Source: Saccharofermentans sp. (GTDB lineage: Bacteria; Bacillota; Clostridia; Saccharofermentanales; Saccharofermentanaceae). Taken from it: a stretch of DNA of 64,000 nucleotides. Below the pieces are notes generated by a model. It saw only the letters and a list, made by a program, of their open reading frames with translations. It was not told where the DNA came from and ran no database searches. Shown here one piece after another: positions 53,648 to 62,175 of the stretch; the first letter of the stretch is position 1, and the number at the start of each line of letters is the position of its first letter. The stretch lies in assembly GCA_024403695.1 (NCBI GenBank), contig JAKSRI010000001.1:1-64000 (forward strand), written 5' to 3'. Both the position numbers and the translations under genes were made by a program.

Positions 53648-55087
53648 ATGGCAGAAAAAAAGACTAAGAAGTCAGCAAAATCAAAGGAGAAGGATAATAA
53701 GCTTTTTGCAGAATTTCCTAACCTCTATAAGGATATCAGCGAAGATGATCTCGCATCCTGCATGGCATATGCTGAGGAGTACAAGGCATTCCTCGACATC
53801 TCTAAGACAGAGCGCGAGTTTGTAGCAAATACTATCGAGGCAGCTGAGGATCTCGGCTTCGTAGATATCGAGACAAAGAAGACACTTAAGGCAGGCGATA
53901 AGGTTTACTCTTCTATTAAGGGTAAGGGCCTCATGATGGCAGTTATCGGTTCTCAGCCAGTTAGCACAGGTGTAAATATTCTTGGTGCTCACGTTGATTC
54001 TCCTAGACTCGACCTTAAGCCAAACCCAGTTTATGAGGACACAGAGGCAGCTTACTTTAAGACTCACTACTATGGTGGTATCAAGAAGTATCAGTGGACA
54101 ACAATTCCACTTGCTATCCATGGTGTCGTTTACACTAAGGACGGCGAGATGCACAACATCGTAATCGGCGAGAAGGAAGAGGATCCTATCTTCTATATCA
54201 CAGATCTTCTCCCACATCTTGGTGGCGAACAGATGACAAAGAAAGCAAACGAGTTTATCGCAGGTGAGGATCTTAATGTAGTTATCGGTGGCATGCCACT
54301 TAAGGATGCAGAGAAGGAGCCATATAAGGCATATGTTCTCAAGTATCTTAACGACAACTACGGCCTCGAGGAGAAGGATTTCGTTACGGGTGAGATCGAA
54401 ATCGTCCCAGCCATGAAGGCAAGAGACCTTGGCTTTGACCGCGCATTTATTGCAGGTTACGGTCACGATGATAAGGTTTGTGCTTATCCTGCAGTTACTG
54501 CGCTTTTCGCACAGGAGAGACCACATAAGACTTGCGTATGCATGCTTACTGATAAGGAAGAGATTGGTTCCTATGCTAACTCTGGTGCGCAGTCTGTGCT
54601 TTATGAGAACTTCCTCATGGAGCTTCTCGCTAAGAATTCTAGCAAGGATGGCGCATTTGATTTGCTCCTGTATCGTAAGGCAATCGCAGCTTCTAACATG
54701 CTTTCCACAGACGTTTCTAATGCATATGATCCTAAATACGCTTCCGTTTCTGACCCACGTAACTCTGCTTACATGTCCAAGGGTATGAAGATTGAGAAGT
54801 ATGTAGGTTCCAGAGGAAAGTCCGGAACTAACGAGGCAACTGGTGACTTCGTTGCTAAGATTGTATCTATCTTTGCTCAGAATAACATTCCATGGCAGAC
54901 AGGTGAGCTCGGTAAGGTAGACGCTGGTGGTGGCGGAACTATTTCGGCTTACATGGCAAAGCACGGCATGAATGTAATTGATGCAGGTGTTCCAGTATGG
55001 TCCATGCATGCGCCTTATGAGGTTATTTCTAAGATTGACCTCTACTACACATACCTTGCTTACAAGGCATTTATCGAGAATATCTAA
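53648..55087 (+). CDS. M18-family zinc aminopeptidase
   Basis: A 479-residue aminopeptidase of the aspartyl aminopeptidase/Lap4 group. ATG 53648 (MAEKK) follows AAGAGGTG. Zinc and catalytic motifs are 'GAHVDSPRLDLKP', 'YGHDDKVCAYP', 'LTDKEEIGS' and the C-terminal 'VPVWSMHAPYEV'. The N-terminus is lysine-rich and likely flexible. It probably releases N-terminal residues from peptides in the cytoplasm. It is first in a five-gene run with gaps of at most 15 bases. Confidence 0.93.
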   Translation: MAEKKTKKSAKSKEKDNKLFAEFPNLYKDISEDDLASCMAYAEEYKAFLDISKTEREFVANTIEAAEDLGFVDIETKKTLKAGDKVYSSIKGKGLMMAVIGSQPVSTGVNILGAHVDSPRLDLKPNPVYEDTEAAYFKTHYYGGIKKYQWTTIPLAIHGVVYTKDGEMHNIVIGEKEEDPIFYITDLLPHLGGEQMTKKANEFIAGEDLNVVIGGMPLKDAEKEPYKAYVLKYLNDNYGLEEKDFVTGEIEIVPAMKARDLGFDRAFIAGYGHDDKVCAYPAVTALFAQERPHKTCVCMLTDKEEIGSYANSGAQSVLYENFLMELLAKNSSKDGAFDLLLYRKAIAASNMLSTDVSNAYDPKYASVSDPRNSAYMSKGMKIEKYVGSRGKSGTNEATGDFVAKIVSIFAQNNIPWQTGELGKVDAGGGGTISAYMAKHGMNVIDAGVPVWSMHAPYEVISKIDLYYTYLAYKAFIENI

Positions 55088-55102
55088 TAGGTGACGAAAG
55101 CT

Positions 55103-56359
55103 ATGAAAATGAGATTTTACAACGCGCGCATCATTACTATGAATGGCCGCGAGATTATTAACGGTGAGCTTCATACAGATGGCGACACAATTACTTATGT
55201 GGGTGCTGAGGCTAAGCCTGGTGACTTCGACAAGGAAGTTGACTGCGGTGGCGATGTTCTTATGCCTGGTTTTAAGAATGCGCACACACATACTGCTATG
55301 ACGTTCTCCAGAAGCCTTTCTGATGAGTATCAGCTTAATGACTGGCTTTTTAAAGCGATTTTCCCACGTGAGGCAAAGCTTACTGCCGATTATGTTTACT
55401 GGCTTAGTAAGCTTGGGTTTGCTGAGTACTTAAGTGGTGGTGTAACTTCTTGTTTTGATATGTATTTCGAGCGCGATGCACAGGCTAAATCCGCAGTGGA
55501 GACAGGTATTCGTAATGTCTTCGTTGGCGGTGTAAATGACTTTGGTGGCATCGAGGCACTCGAGGATGATTACATTAAGTTTAATCAGTACGATGACCTT
55601 ATCTCACATAAGATTGGTTTCCATGCTGAGTACACAACTTCACTTGATCTCATGAAGACTATTCGTGATATCGCTCATAAGTATGAGGCTCCAGTATTCT
55701 CACACTTGTCTGAGACTGAGGCTGAGGTTAATGGCTGTAAGGAGCGTTATGGCAAGAGCCCTGTAGTTCTTCTTGATGAGCTCGGCATGTATGACTTCGG
55801 TGGTGGTGGATTCCACTGTGTATGGTTCGATGATCAGGACCTCGAGATTTATAAGAAGAAGGGTCTCTATGCAGTTCTTAATGCAGGTTCTAACCTTAAG
55901 CTCGCTTCTGGTATCGCGCCTGCTGCTAAGTATTTCCGTGAGGGTATTAACGTGGCTATTGGTACTGATGGTGCAGGCTCTAACAACAGTCTTGATATGT
56001 TCCGTGAGATGTATATGGATACAGTACTTTCCAATGTTGTTGAGAAGGATGCAGCCGCTGTTGACCCATTCAATGTGTTGAAGGCTGCCACTACTGGTGG
56101 TGCCCTTGCTATGGGCCTTAATGATTCTGATATTCTCGCTTCTGGCAAGAAGGCAGACTTCATCAGACTTAACATGAAGGATCCTGCAATGCAGCCTGAG
56201 AATAACATCATCAATAACATCGTTTATAGTGGATCTAAGGCACTTGTTAAGATGACAGTGGTAGCTGGTAAGATTCTTTATGAGGATGGCAAATTCTATA
56301 CAATTGATATGGAAGATGTTGTATCTAACTGCAATAAGATAATGGAGCAGCTTAGATAA
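55103..56359 (+). CDS. MTA/SAH deaminase-like amidohydrolase
   Basis: A 418-residue amidohydrolase. ATG 55103 follows AGGTGA by 9 bases and is preferred to GTG 55091. Metal motifs are 'KNAHTHTAM', 'HLSETEAEV', 'GGGFHCVWF' and 'GTDGAGSNNS'. The Trp/Phe-rich 'QLNDWLFKAIFPREAKL' segment is typical of 5'-methylthioadenosine/S-adenosylhomocysteine deaminases and related guanine deaminases. The likely reaction is hydrolytic removal of ammonia from an adenosine derivative. Its last base is the first base of the ABC gene. Confidence 0.9.
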   Translation: MKMRFYNARIITMNGREIINGELHTDGDTITYVGAEAKPGDFDKEVDCGGDVLMPGFKNAHTHTAMTFSRSLSDEYQLNDWLFKAIFPREAKLTADYVYWLSKLGFAEYLSGGVTSCFDMYFERDAQAKSAVETGIRNVFVGGVNDFGGIEALEDDYIKFNQYDDLISHKIGFHAEYTTSLDLMKTIRDIAHKYEAPVFSHLSETEAEVNGCKERYGKSPVVLLDELGMYDFGGGGFHCVWFDDQDLEIYKKKGLYAVLNAGSNLKLASGIAPAAKYFREGINVAIGTDGAGSNNSLDMFREMYMDTVLSNVVEKDAAAVDPFNVLKAATTGGALAMGLNDSDILASGKKADFIRLNMKDPAMQPENNIINNIVYSGSKALVKMTVVAGKILYEDGKFYTIDMEDVVSNCNKIMEQLR

Positions 56360-58089
56360 TGAGAACAGTCCTTGGTTACTTTCGTAATTATAGGCTTCAG
56401 AGTATTTTAAGTCCGATATTCAAATTGTCGGAAGCTACTTTTGAACTTATCGTTCCGCTGGTAATTGCATCAATTATTGATAAGGGAATAAGTAGCGGGG
56501 ACACTACATTTATATTCAAAAGAGTATTACTTCTTGGAGCATTTGCACTGGTAGGTTTTGCCAGTGCTATTTGCGCGCAGTATTTTGCTGCTGCGGCAGC
56601 TGCTGGTATCTCATCAGATATCAGAAGTGATTTGTTCAGGAAGATTAATCGTATATCTGTTACGGACTTCGAGAAGATTGGTCGTTCTAATATAGTTACT
56701 GGACTGACTTCCGATGTTAATCAGATTCAAAGCGGAATCAATTTGTTTTTACGTCTGCTTCTTAGATCACCATTCATCGTAATTGGTGCCGTAGTTATGG
56801 CATTTACTATCGATTTTAAGCTCACGCTGATTTTCGTGGTGGCGGTCGCTTTGCTCGGTACCGTTGTGACGCTCAATATGCGTAAGGCTATTCCTTCCTA
56901 TAAGAAGACTCGTTCTGGCCTTGATTCACTGGTATCACTTACAGATAACGGCCTGTCTGGCGTTAAGGTCATTAGAGGTTTTAACAGAAGTGAAGATGAC
57001 TACAAGCAATTCGAGGAGGAGAGCAGTCGCCTGAATATCCTACAGAATAAGGCTGCGGCTATCTCATCTTATCTGAATCCTATGACATTCATGATTATCA
57101 ACCTGGCTATCTGTCTGCTTATCTATAGAGGTGCCATTAAGGTTGATACAAATCTGCTGACTCAGGGCCAGGTAGTTGCTCTTTATAACTATATGTCTCA
57201 GATTCTGGTAGAGCTTATTAAGTTGGCGAATCTTATTGTGACTGTCAGCCGTGCTGTAGCCTGCGCATCACGAGTAGAGTCTATGCTGGCTATAGTTGAT
57301 GAGTCAGAGGAGAATGCTAATCGCATAGCCGAGCCGCATAAGGCGCACTCCATCGAATTTGATGATGTTACCTTTACCTTTAGTGGTAACTCAGAGGAGA
57401 CCTTGGGACACCTGTCATTTAAAATCGAGGCAGGGCAGACCATTGGCATTATCGGTAAAACAGGTTCCGGTAAGTCCACCGTGGCTCAGCTGGCTGCGGG
57501 CTTGTATCCAGTGGATTCCGGCACAATTCTTATCGATGGTGTTCCTATGGATACCATTAACCGTACCGACCTTAGTAAGGCGGTGGGACTATGTCTTCAG
57601 AAGGCAAAGATTTTCTCTGGCTCTATCAAGTACAATATCGATCTCGACCGTAAGGATGTAAGCCCTGAGGATATCCATCAGGCGGCGAAAGACTCCTGCG
57701 CGGACGACGTCATCTCGGCGAAAAAGCACGGCATCATGCACAAGCTTTCGCCTAATGGTGCGGGACTTTCTGGTGGTCAGAAGCAGAGAATAGGCATTGC
57801 TAGAGTGCTGGCGGGAAGACCTGGTGTAATTATCCTGGACGATTCTACTTCGGCTCTCGACGCAGCAACTGAGAGACGCCTTCTAGATAACCTTGCCAAG
57901 TTAGAGGGTAATCCAACTAAGATTATTATTTCCCAGAAGATTCGTTCTGTCATGAATTCTGATAAGATTCTGCTTCTGGATGAAGGAAAGATAGAGGGCT
58001 TTGGTTCCCATGAGGAACTTCTTAAGAGCTGTCCATCCTATGTGGAGCTGAATAAGCTTCAGAATCAGGAGGTGGCTAATGAGAAGTAA
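56359..58089 (+). CDS. Heterodimeric ABC exporter, subunit with the degenerate ATP site
   Basis: A 576-residue half-transporter with six membrane spans (residues ~1-310) and an ATPase domain. Walker A is GKTGSGKST (about 366). The signature LSGGQ (about 470) is canonical. Walker B reads 'VIILDDSTSALD', with Asp in place of the catalytic Glu, and the switch His is Gln ('IIISQKIRS'). These changes mark the degenerate-site partner of TM287/288- or BmrCD-type exporters. It overlaps the next gene by 11 bases. Substrate unknown. Confidence 0.93.
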   Translation: MRTVLGYFRNYRLQSILSPIFKLSEATFELIVPLVIASIIDKGISSGDTTFIFKRVLLLGAFALVGFASAICAQYFAAAAAAGISSDIRSDLFRKINRISVTDFEKIGRSNIVTGLTSDVNQIQSGINLFLRLLLRSPFIVIGAVVMAFTIDFKLTLIFVVAVALLGTVVTLNMRKAIPSYKKTRSGLDSLVSLTDNGLSGVKVIRGFNRSEDDYKQFEEESSRLNILQNKAAAISSYLNPMTFMIINLAICLLIYRGAIKVDTNLLTQGQVVALYNYMSQILVELIKLANLIVTVSRAVACASRVESMLAIVDESEENANRIAEPHKAHSIEFDDVTFTFSGNSEETLGHLSFKIEAGQTIGIIGKTGSGKSTVAQLAAGLYPVDSGTILIDGVPMDTINRTDLSKAVGLCLQKAKIFSGSIKYNIDLDRKDVSPEDIHQAAKDSCADDVISAKKHGIMHKLSPNGAGLSGGQKQRIGIARVLAGRPGVIILDDSTSALDAATERRLLDNLAKLEGNPTKIIISQKIRSVMNSDKILLLDEGKIEGFGSHEELLKSCPSYVELNKLQNQEVANEK

Positions 58090-59824
58090 GCGACTTTTTG
58101 TTAAACGTCTCCTAGGCATTATTGGTAAGGACCGTCGTCATATGGTGCTTTCCATTATCGCTGCGATTTTTGCCAGCGCTATTGGTATGCTGATTCCGTT
58201 ACTGGCGGGTCGCGCTATAGACTGCATTTCTACAGATATGAGTTCTGCTGATTATAGCAGTCTTTATACGCTCATTGCCTTGATGTGCGGACTCATTATC
58301 TTGGCTTCCATTCTTCAGCTGGTATTCAGCCGACTAAATAACAAGATTACATACTTCACAACTGATGTAATTCGCAAGGAAGCTTATGGCAAGATAAAGC
58401 GTCTTCCTATCTCATATATCGATAAGACATCTTCAGGTATGCTCCAGAGCATGATTATCTCAGACTGTGAGACAGTAGGTGACGGAATTCTCATGTTCCT
58501 GAATCAGTTCTTTACAGGTATCGTGGCTATCGCTATTACTCTGAGTATCATGATATATATCGACTATAAGATTGCGCTGTTCGTGCTGATTTTTACACCT
58601 GTATCCTTTATCGTGTCTTATCTCATTGCTTCCAGTTCATCTGCGTCATTTAAGAGACAGGCAGAGATTAGAAGCCGCCAGACATCTTATATATCTGAGA
58701 TTGCAGGTAACTTTAGAACCGTTCACGCCTTTAAGACAGAGGAGAACATTTGCCGTAAGTTTGACCGCATCAACGAGAAGTATCGTAAGACAGCTACTAG
58801 GGCTAGTTTCTTGTCATCCATTACTAATCCGTCCACACGTTTCGTAAACGGTCTTATTTATGCTGGTGTGGCTTATATTGGTGCCATGGCCGTGGTGAAG
58901 AATAACCTGACGGTTGGTGCCCTTTCGAGCTTGCTGGCATATGCTAACCAGTTCATGAAGCCATTTAACGATTTGTCTTCGGTTTACACGGAGTTGTCGG
59001 ATTCCTTTGCGTGCCTTGGTCGCATATTTAACTTCCTTGATGAGGAGGAGCTTAACCAGGAGGAGACAGAGGACGAGAACCCTTGGGACGCACACGATGA
59101 TTTCGTAATCGAGTTCCGTAACGTAAGTTTCTCTTATGTGCCTGGCAAGGAGATTCTCCATAACGTGTCCTTCGTGGTGAGAGCGGGTACTTCCTGCGCC
59201 ATTGTTGGTCCTACTGGCTGCGGCAAGACTACAGTAATTAACTTGCTCATGCGTTTCTATGAGCCTGATTCAGGTGAGATTCTGGTTAATGACGTAAATA
59301 TCAAGGACATCCCACGTGACGTGCTTCGTAAGTATATAGGAGTGGTTACTCAGGACACATGGTTCCGTAATGGCATAATCATGGATAACATTAAGTACGG
59401 TGACCCTGATATGAGCGATGCTAGTGCCATCGATACGGCAAAAATCTCTGGCGCTGATTCTTTTATCAGAAAATTGCCTCAAAAATACAATGAAAAGATT
59501 AATAGCAACAGGGATGATATATCTGAGGGACAGCGTCAGTTGCTGTCAATCACGCGTGCTATGGCCTGTGATCCATCCATGCTTATCCTCGATGAGGCCA
59601 CATCTTCTGTTGATATTCTGACTGAAGTAAAGATTCAGAAAGCCGTAAAAGAACTTCTTAACGGAAGAACGAGTATAATAATTGCACACCGTTTATCAAC
59701 GATTATCGACGCTGATCAGATAGTGGTGATGGAAAATGGTAACATAAGTGAAATAGGAAGACACGTTGATTTAATAAAAAATGACGGATTTTATAGTAAA
59801 TTATATAAGTCATACAGGTCATAA
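58079..59824 (+). CDS. Heterodimeric ABC exporter, subunit with the catalytic ATP site
   Basis: A 581-residue half-transporter with six spans (about 15-315) and an ATPase domain. Walker A is GPTGCGKTT (about 375-384), Walker B 'MLILDEATSSVD' keeps the catalytic Glu, and the switch His is present ('IIIAHRLST'). The signature reads ISEGQ, not LSGGQ. With the partner gene this gives one full site (this Walker A/B plus the partner's LSGGQ) and one degenerate site. It is translationally coupled to the upstream gene. murD follows after 15 bases. Confidence 0.93.
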   Translation: MRSKRLFVKRLLGIIGKDRRHMVLSIIAAIFASAIGMLIPLLAGRAIDCISTDMSSADYSSLYTLIALMCGLIILASILQLVFSRLNNKITYFTTDVIRKEAYGKIKRLPISYIDKTSSGMLQSMIISDCETVGDGILMFLNQFFTGIVAIAITLSIMIYIDYKIALFVLIFTPVSFIVSYLIASSSSASFKRQAEIRSRQTSYISEIAGNFRTVHAFKTEENICRKFDRINEKYRKTATRASFLSSITNPSTRFVNGLIYAGVAYIGAMAVVKNNLTVGALSSLLAYANQFMKPFNDLSSVYTELSDSFACLGRIFNFLDEEELNQEETEDENPWDAHDDFVIEFRNVSFSYVPGKEILHNVSFVVRAGTSCAIVGPTGCGKTTVINLLMRFYEPDSGEILVNDVNIKDIPRDVLRKYIGVVTQDTWFRNGIIMDNIKYGDPDMSDASAIDTAKISGADSFIRKLPQKYNEKINSNRDDISEGQRQLLSITRAMACDPSMLILDEATSSVDILTEVKIQKAVKELLNGRTSIIIAHRLSTIIDADQIVVMENGNISEIGRHVDLIKNDGFYSKLYKSYRS

Positions 59825-59839
59825 CTTGGAGGTATATAT

Positions 59840-61339
59840 ATGAGTGTTAACAGTAAACTTGAAGCATGGAAGGCTCTGGTAAAGGGTAAGAAGGCTGCAG
59901 TTATTGGTGTAGGAATTTCTAACCGTCCACTTATTAAGTGGCTTCATGGTCTCGGCTGCGTAGTTACAGCCTTTGATAAGTTGGGTGAGGATGATCCTTC
60001 AATTGTTAATACTAAGGCAGAGTTTGCTGCTGAGGGTGTAACTATTAACTGGTCCCTCGGTGAAGGTTATATGGATGCGCTCTCTAATGAGTGCTTCGAT
60101 TTTGTGTTTAAGACACCTAAGATGAGAATGGATATGCCAGAGATTGTGGCTGCAAAGGACAAGGGAGCCGTGCTTCTCACAGAGATGGAGCTCTTTATCG
60201 CGCTCTGCCCATGTGAGATTTTTGGTATCACAGGCTCCGACGGAAAGACAACAACAACAACAGTTGTTTCCGAGATCTTGAAGCAGGCAGGCTACAAGGT
60301 GTGGATCGGTGGTAACATCGGAACACCACTTCTCGACAAGGTGGGCGAAATGACACCTTCCGACAAGGTAGTCCTCGAGCTCAGCTCTTTCCAGCTCCTT
60401 TACATGTCCAGAAGTGTTAGCACAGCAATCGTTACTAACATCACACCAAACCACCTTGATTTCCACAAGGATTATGACGAGTACATCTCATCCAAGACAA
60501 ACATGTTCAAGTATCAGGACGCACTTGGCAAGGTTGTGCTTAACGGTGCCTGCGACATCACTTATAACATGAAGGATATCGCTCCTGGACGCGTTAGCTT
60601 CTTTGCTCAGGACCGCGCGAACACTGTACGAAATGGTGAGTCTCCACTCATCGGTAGAGCGTACCTTGATGGTTCCGTTCTTACTTATGAGTATAACGGT
60701 GAGAAGACTGCAATTATTGATGAGAAGGATATCTTCATCCCAGGTAAGCACAACGTGGAGAATTATCTCGCAGCTATTTCTGCTGTATGGGATTATGTAA
60801 CTGTTGATGATATCCGCACAGTTGCTAAGGAATTCACTGGTGTTCAGCACCGTATCGAGTTTATTCGTGAATTGGATGGTGTTCAGTACTACAATTCATC
60901 AATCGATACTTCACCAAACCGTACAATGAATACAATGCGTGCGCTTGAGAGTCGTGGCCGTAAGGGTGTTCTTATCGCTGGTGGAGCTGACAAGAAGTGC
61001 GTATATGATGGACTTGGTGATGCTATCCTTGCTGTTTGTGACAGAATCGTTCTTTATGGATCAAATGCATGCTTTGTTAAGGATATTCTTGCTAAGGAAG
61101 CAAATGGTCGTGAGTATACTCTCGTAGAGCTCGAATCACGTGATGGTGATGTATATGAGTTCCCAGAGACAAGAGAGGCAGTACGTTCTAAGTTCGTAGA
61201 AGCTATTGACGAGGCACGTAAGATGGCTAAGCCAGGTGAGCTTGTTATCTTAAGTTCTATCGGTACTTCTTACGATCATTTCAGACACTTTGAGCATAGA
61301 GGAGACATGTTCAAAGAATTGGTTAACGAGCTCGAGTAA
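59840..61339 (+). CDS. murD: UDP-N-acetylmuramoyl-L-alanine--D-glutamate ligase
   Basis: A 499-residue cytoplasmic Mur ligase. TGGAGGT precedes the start. The N-terminal Rossmann motif is 'AVIGVGISNRPLIKWL', the ATP loop 'GITGSDGKTTTT', then 'LELSSFQL', 'ITPNHLDFH', 'GKHNVENYLAAI' and 'GVQHRIEF'. Compared with textbook MurD, the 'YYNDSKATN' motif reads 'YYNSSIDTSPNRT' and the C-terminal 'SP-ACASFD' reads 'SSIGTSYDHF'. This fits a divergent clostridial clade, and length is somewhat above the usual ~450. It ends the peptidase-deaminase-ABC-murD run. Its stop codon lies inside the following hairpin. Confidence 0.88.
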   Translation: MSVNSKLEAWKALVKGKKAAVIGVGISNRPLIKWLHGLGCVVTAFDKLGEDDPSIVNTKAEFAAEGVTINWSLGEGYMDALSNECFDFVFKTPKMRMDMPEIVAAKDKGAVLLTEMELFIALCPCEIFGITGSDGKTTTTTVVSEILKQAGYKVWIGGNIGTPLLDKVGEMTPSDKVVLELSSFQLLYMSRSVSTAIVTNITPNHLDFHKDYDEYISSKTNMFKYQDALGKVVLNGACDITYNMKDIAPGRVSFFAQDRANTVRNGESPLIGRAYLDGSVLTYEYNGEKTAIIDEKDIFIPGKHNVENYLAAISAVWDYVTVDDIRTVAKEFTGVQHRIEFIRELDGVQYYNSSIDTSPNRTMNTMRALESRGRKGVLIAGGADKKCVYDGLGDAILAVCDRIVLYGSNACFVKDILAKEANGREYTLVELESRDGDVYEFPETREAVRSKFVEAIDEARKMAKPGELVILSSIGTSYDHFRHFEHRGDMFKELVNELE

Positions 61340-61410
61340 CCTCGCTTGGCTACGAACAGTCCTCCGCGGTTGCTTAGCAACCTTGTGCGGAACTAGCAGC
61401 GAGGTTACTC
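61334..61410 (+). terminator. Terminator-like stem after murD carrying the conserved loop module
   Basis: GAGTAACCTCGCT (61334-61346, including the murD stop) pairs with AGCGAGGTTACTC (61398-61410). The loop has CAGTCCTCCGCG, the hairpin GTTGC-TTA-GCAAC and CTTGTGCGGAACT. The same loop with a different hairpin occurs at 18312-18355. The T tract (ATAATTTATTTTT) is ~10 bases further, so termination is uncertain. Confidence 0.75.
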
Positions 61411-61449
61411 TCGCTCGATAATTTATTTTTGGATTATAGAGAAAAACTG

Positions 61450-61455
61450 TATAAT
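61450..61455 (+). promoter_or_regulatory. -10 box of the sensor-pair operon
   Basis: A perfect TATAAT lies 40 bases before ATG 61495. TTGGAT upstream is at a short 15-base spacing. Confidence 0.45.
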
Positions 61456-61494
61456 AGAATTGTATTTATATGATATTAGGGAGAAGAGGACTCT

Positions 61495-62175
61495 ATGGAA
61501 AACCGTTCTGTGAACCAATCTGACGTTCTTAATAGATTAGTTCGTGCAGTTATCCTGATTATTGTTTCTCTGTTGTTGTCTATTATTTCTGTGTCCTTCG
61601 CGATGCACCATATGAGACTTCAGTTCGAGGAAGAGTATAAGGCGATTGCAGATAATAAAGTTAAGCAGGTCAGCGAGATTGTAAAGATGACTGTTAATGG
61701 TGATGAAGTAATTGCAGATCCAGGCGTTGCAGCTCAGAAATATAGTGATGTATTCTCACTGATGCTCGCTGAGACATCTACTGAGAACTTTACTGATGAG
61801 AGCTATGCAATGTTCCTTTATACAGATGGTAAACTTCAGCTCCTCTTAAGCAATAACTCTGATGATCCTAATGATTTTGAAGTAGCAACCAGAGAGATTT
61901 CCTCATGGCTTTCTGCAGATAATTCTATTACAACTATTGGTGGTAATAATCAGGAGAGTGTCCTTGTTCCAGTTGCAGACAGCACAGGTAAGTGTGTTGC
62001 CGTTTTTGAGTATAGATGTAATTTTGATTATCTTTCTTCTATGGGTAGTAAACTTGAGAACAGAGTGCTTACAGCAGTTCTTATTTCTGTTGCTGTTGGT
62101 GTTCTTTGCTTCGCTATTCAGACTGCTATTCCTAGAATTATTAAGAAAACTACGAAGGGAGGACAGCGTTTATGA
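61495..62175 (+). CDS. Membrane protein with one extracytoplasmic sensor-like domain
   Basis: A 226-residue protein with spans at about 17-38 and 190-212 around a ~150-residue outside domain. The first outside helix ('HHMRLQFEEEYKAIADNKVKQVSEIV') and later beta strands ('YAMFLYTDGKLQLLLS', 'ESVLVPVADSTGKCVAVFEY') look like a Cache/PAS-like sensor. No kinase, cyclase or HAMP follows, only a short basic tail, so it needs a partner for output. The next gene overlaps by four bases and has a similar outside domain. GGGAGAAGAGG precedes the start. Confidence 0.7.
   Translation: MENRSVNQSDVLNRLVRAVILIIVSLLLSIISVSFAMHHMRLQFEEEYKAIADNKVKQVSEIVKMTVNGDEVIADPGVAAQKYSDVFSLMLAETSTENFTDESYAMFLYTDGKLQLLLSNNSDDPNDFEVATREISSWLSADNSITTIGGNNQESVLVPVADSTGKCVAVFEYRCNFDYLSSMGSKLENRVLTAVLISVAVGVLCFAIQTAIPRIIKKTTKGGQRL

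Noticed and set aside
53681..55291. A 536-codon minus-strand open frame opposite the M18 peptidase gene
   Set aside because: The plus strand has all peptidase motifs and a ribosome site. The long antisense frame is a by-product of biased codons, as also seen opposite fba (45352-46275) and glyA (49545-50375).
56359..59824. Degenerate Walker B, switch and signature residues as signs of gene decay in the ABC pair
   Set aside because: The two sets of changes are complementary and match well-known heterodimeric exporters with one catalytic and one degenerate site.
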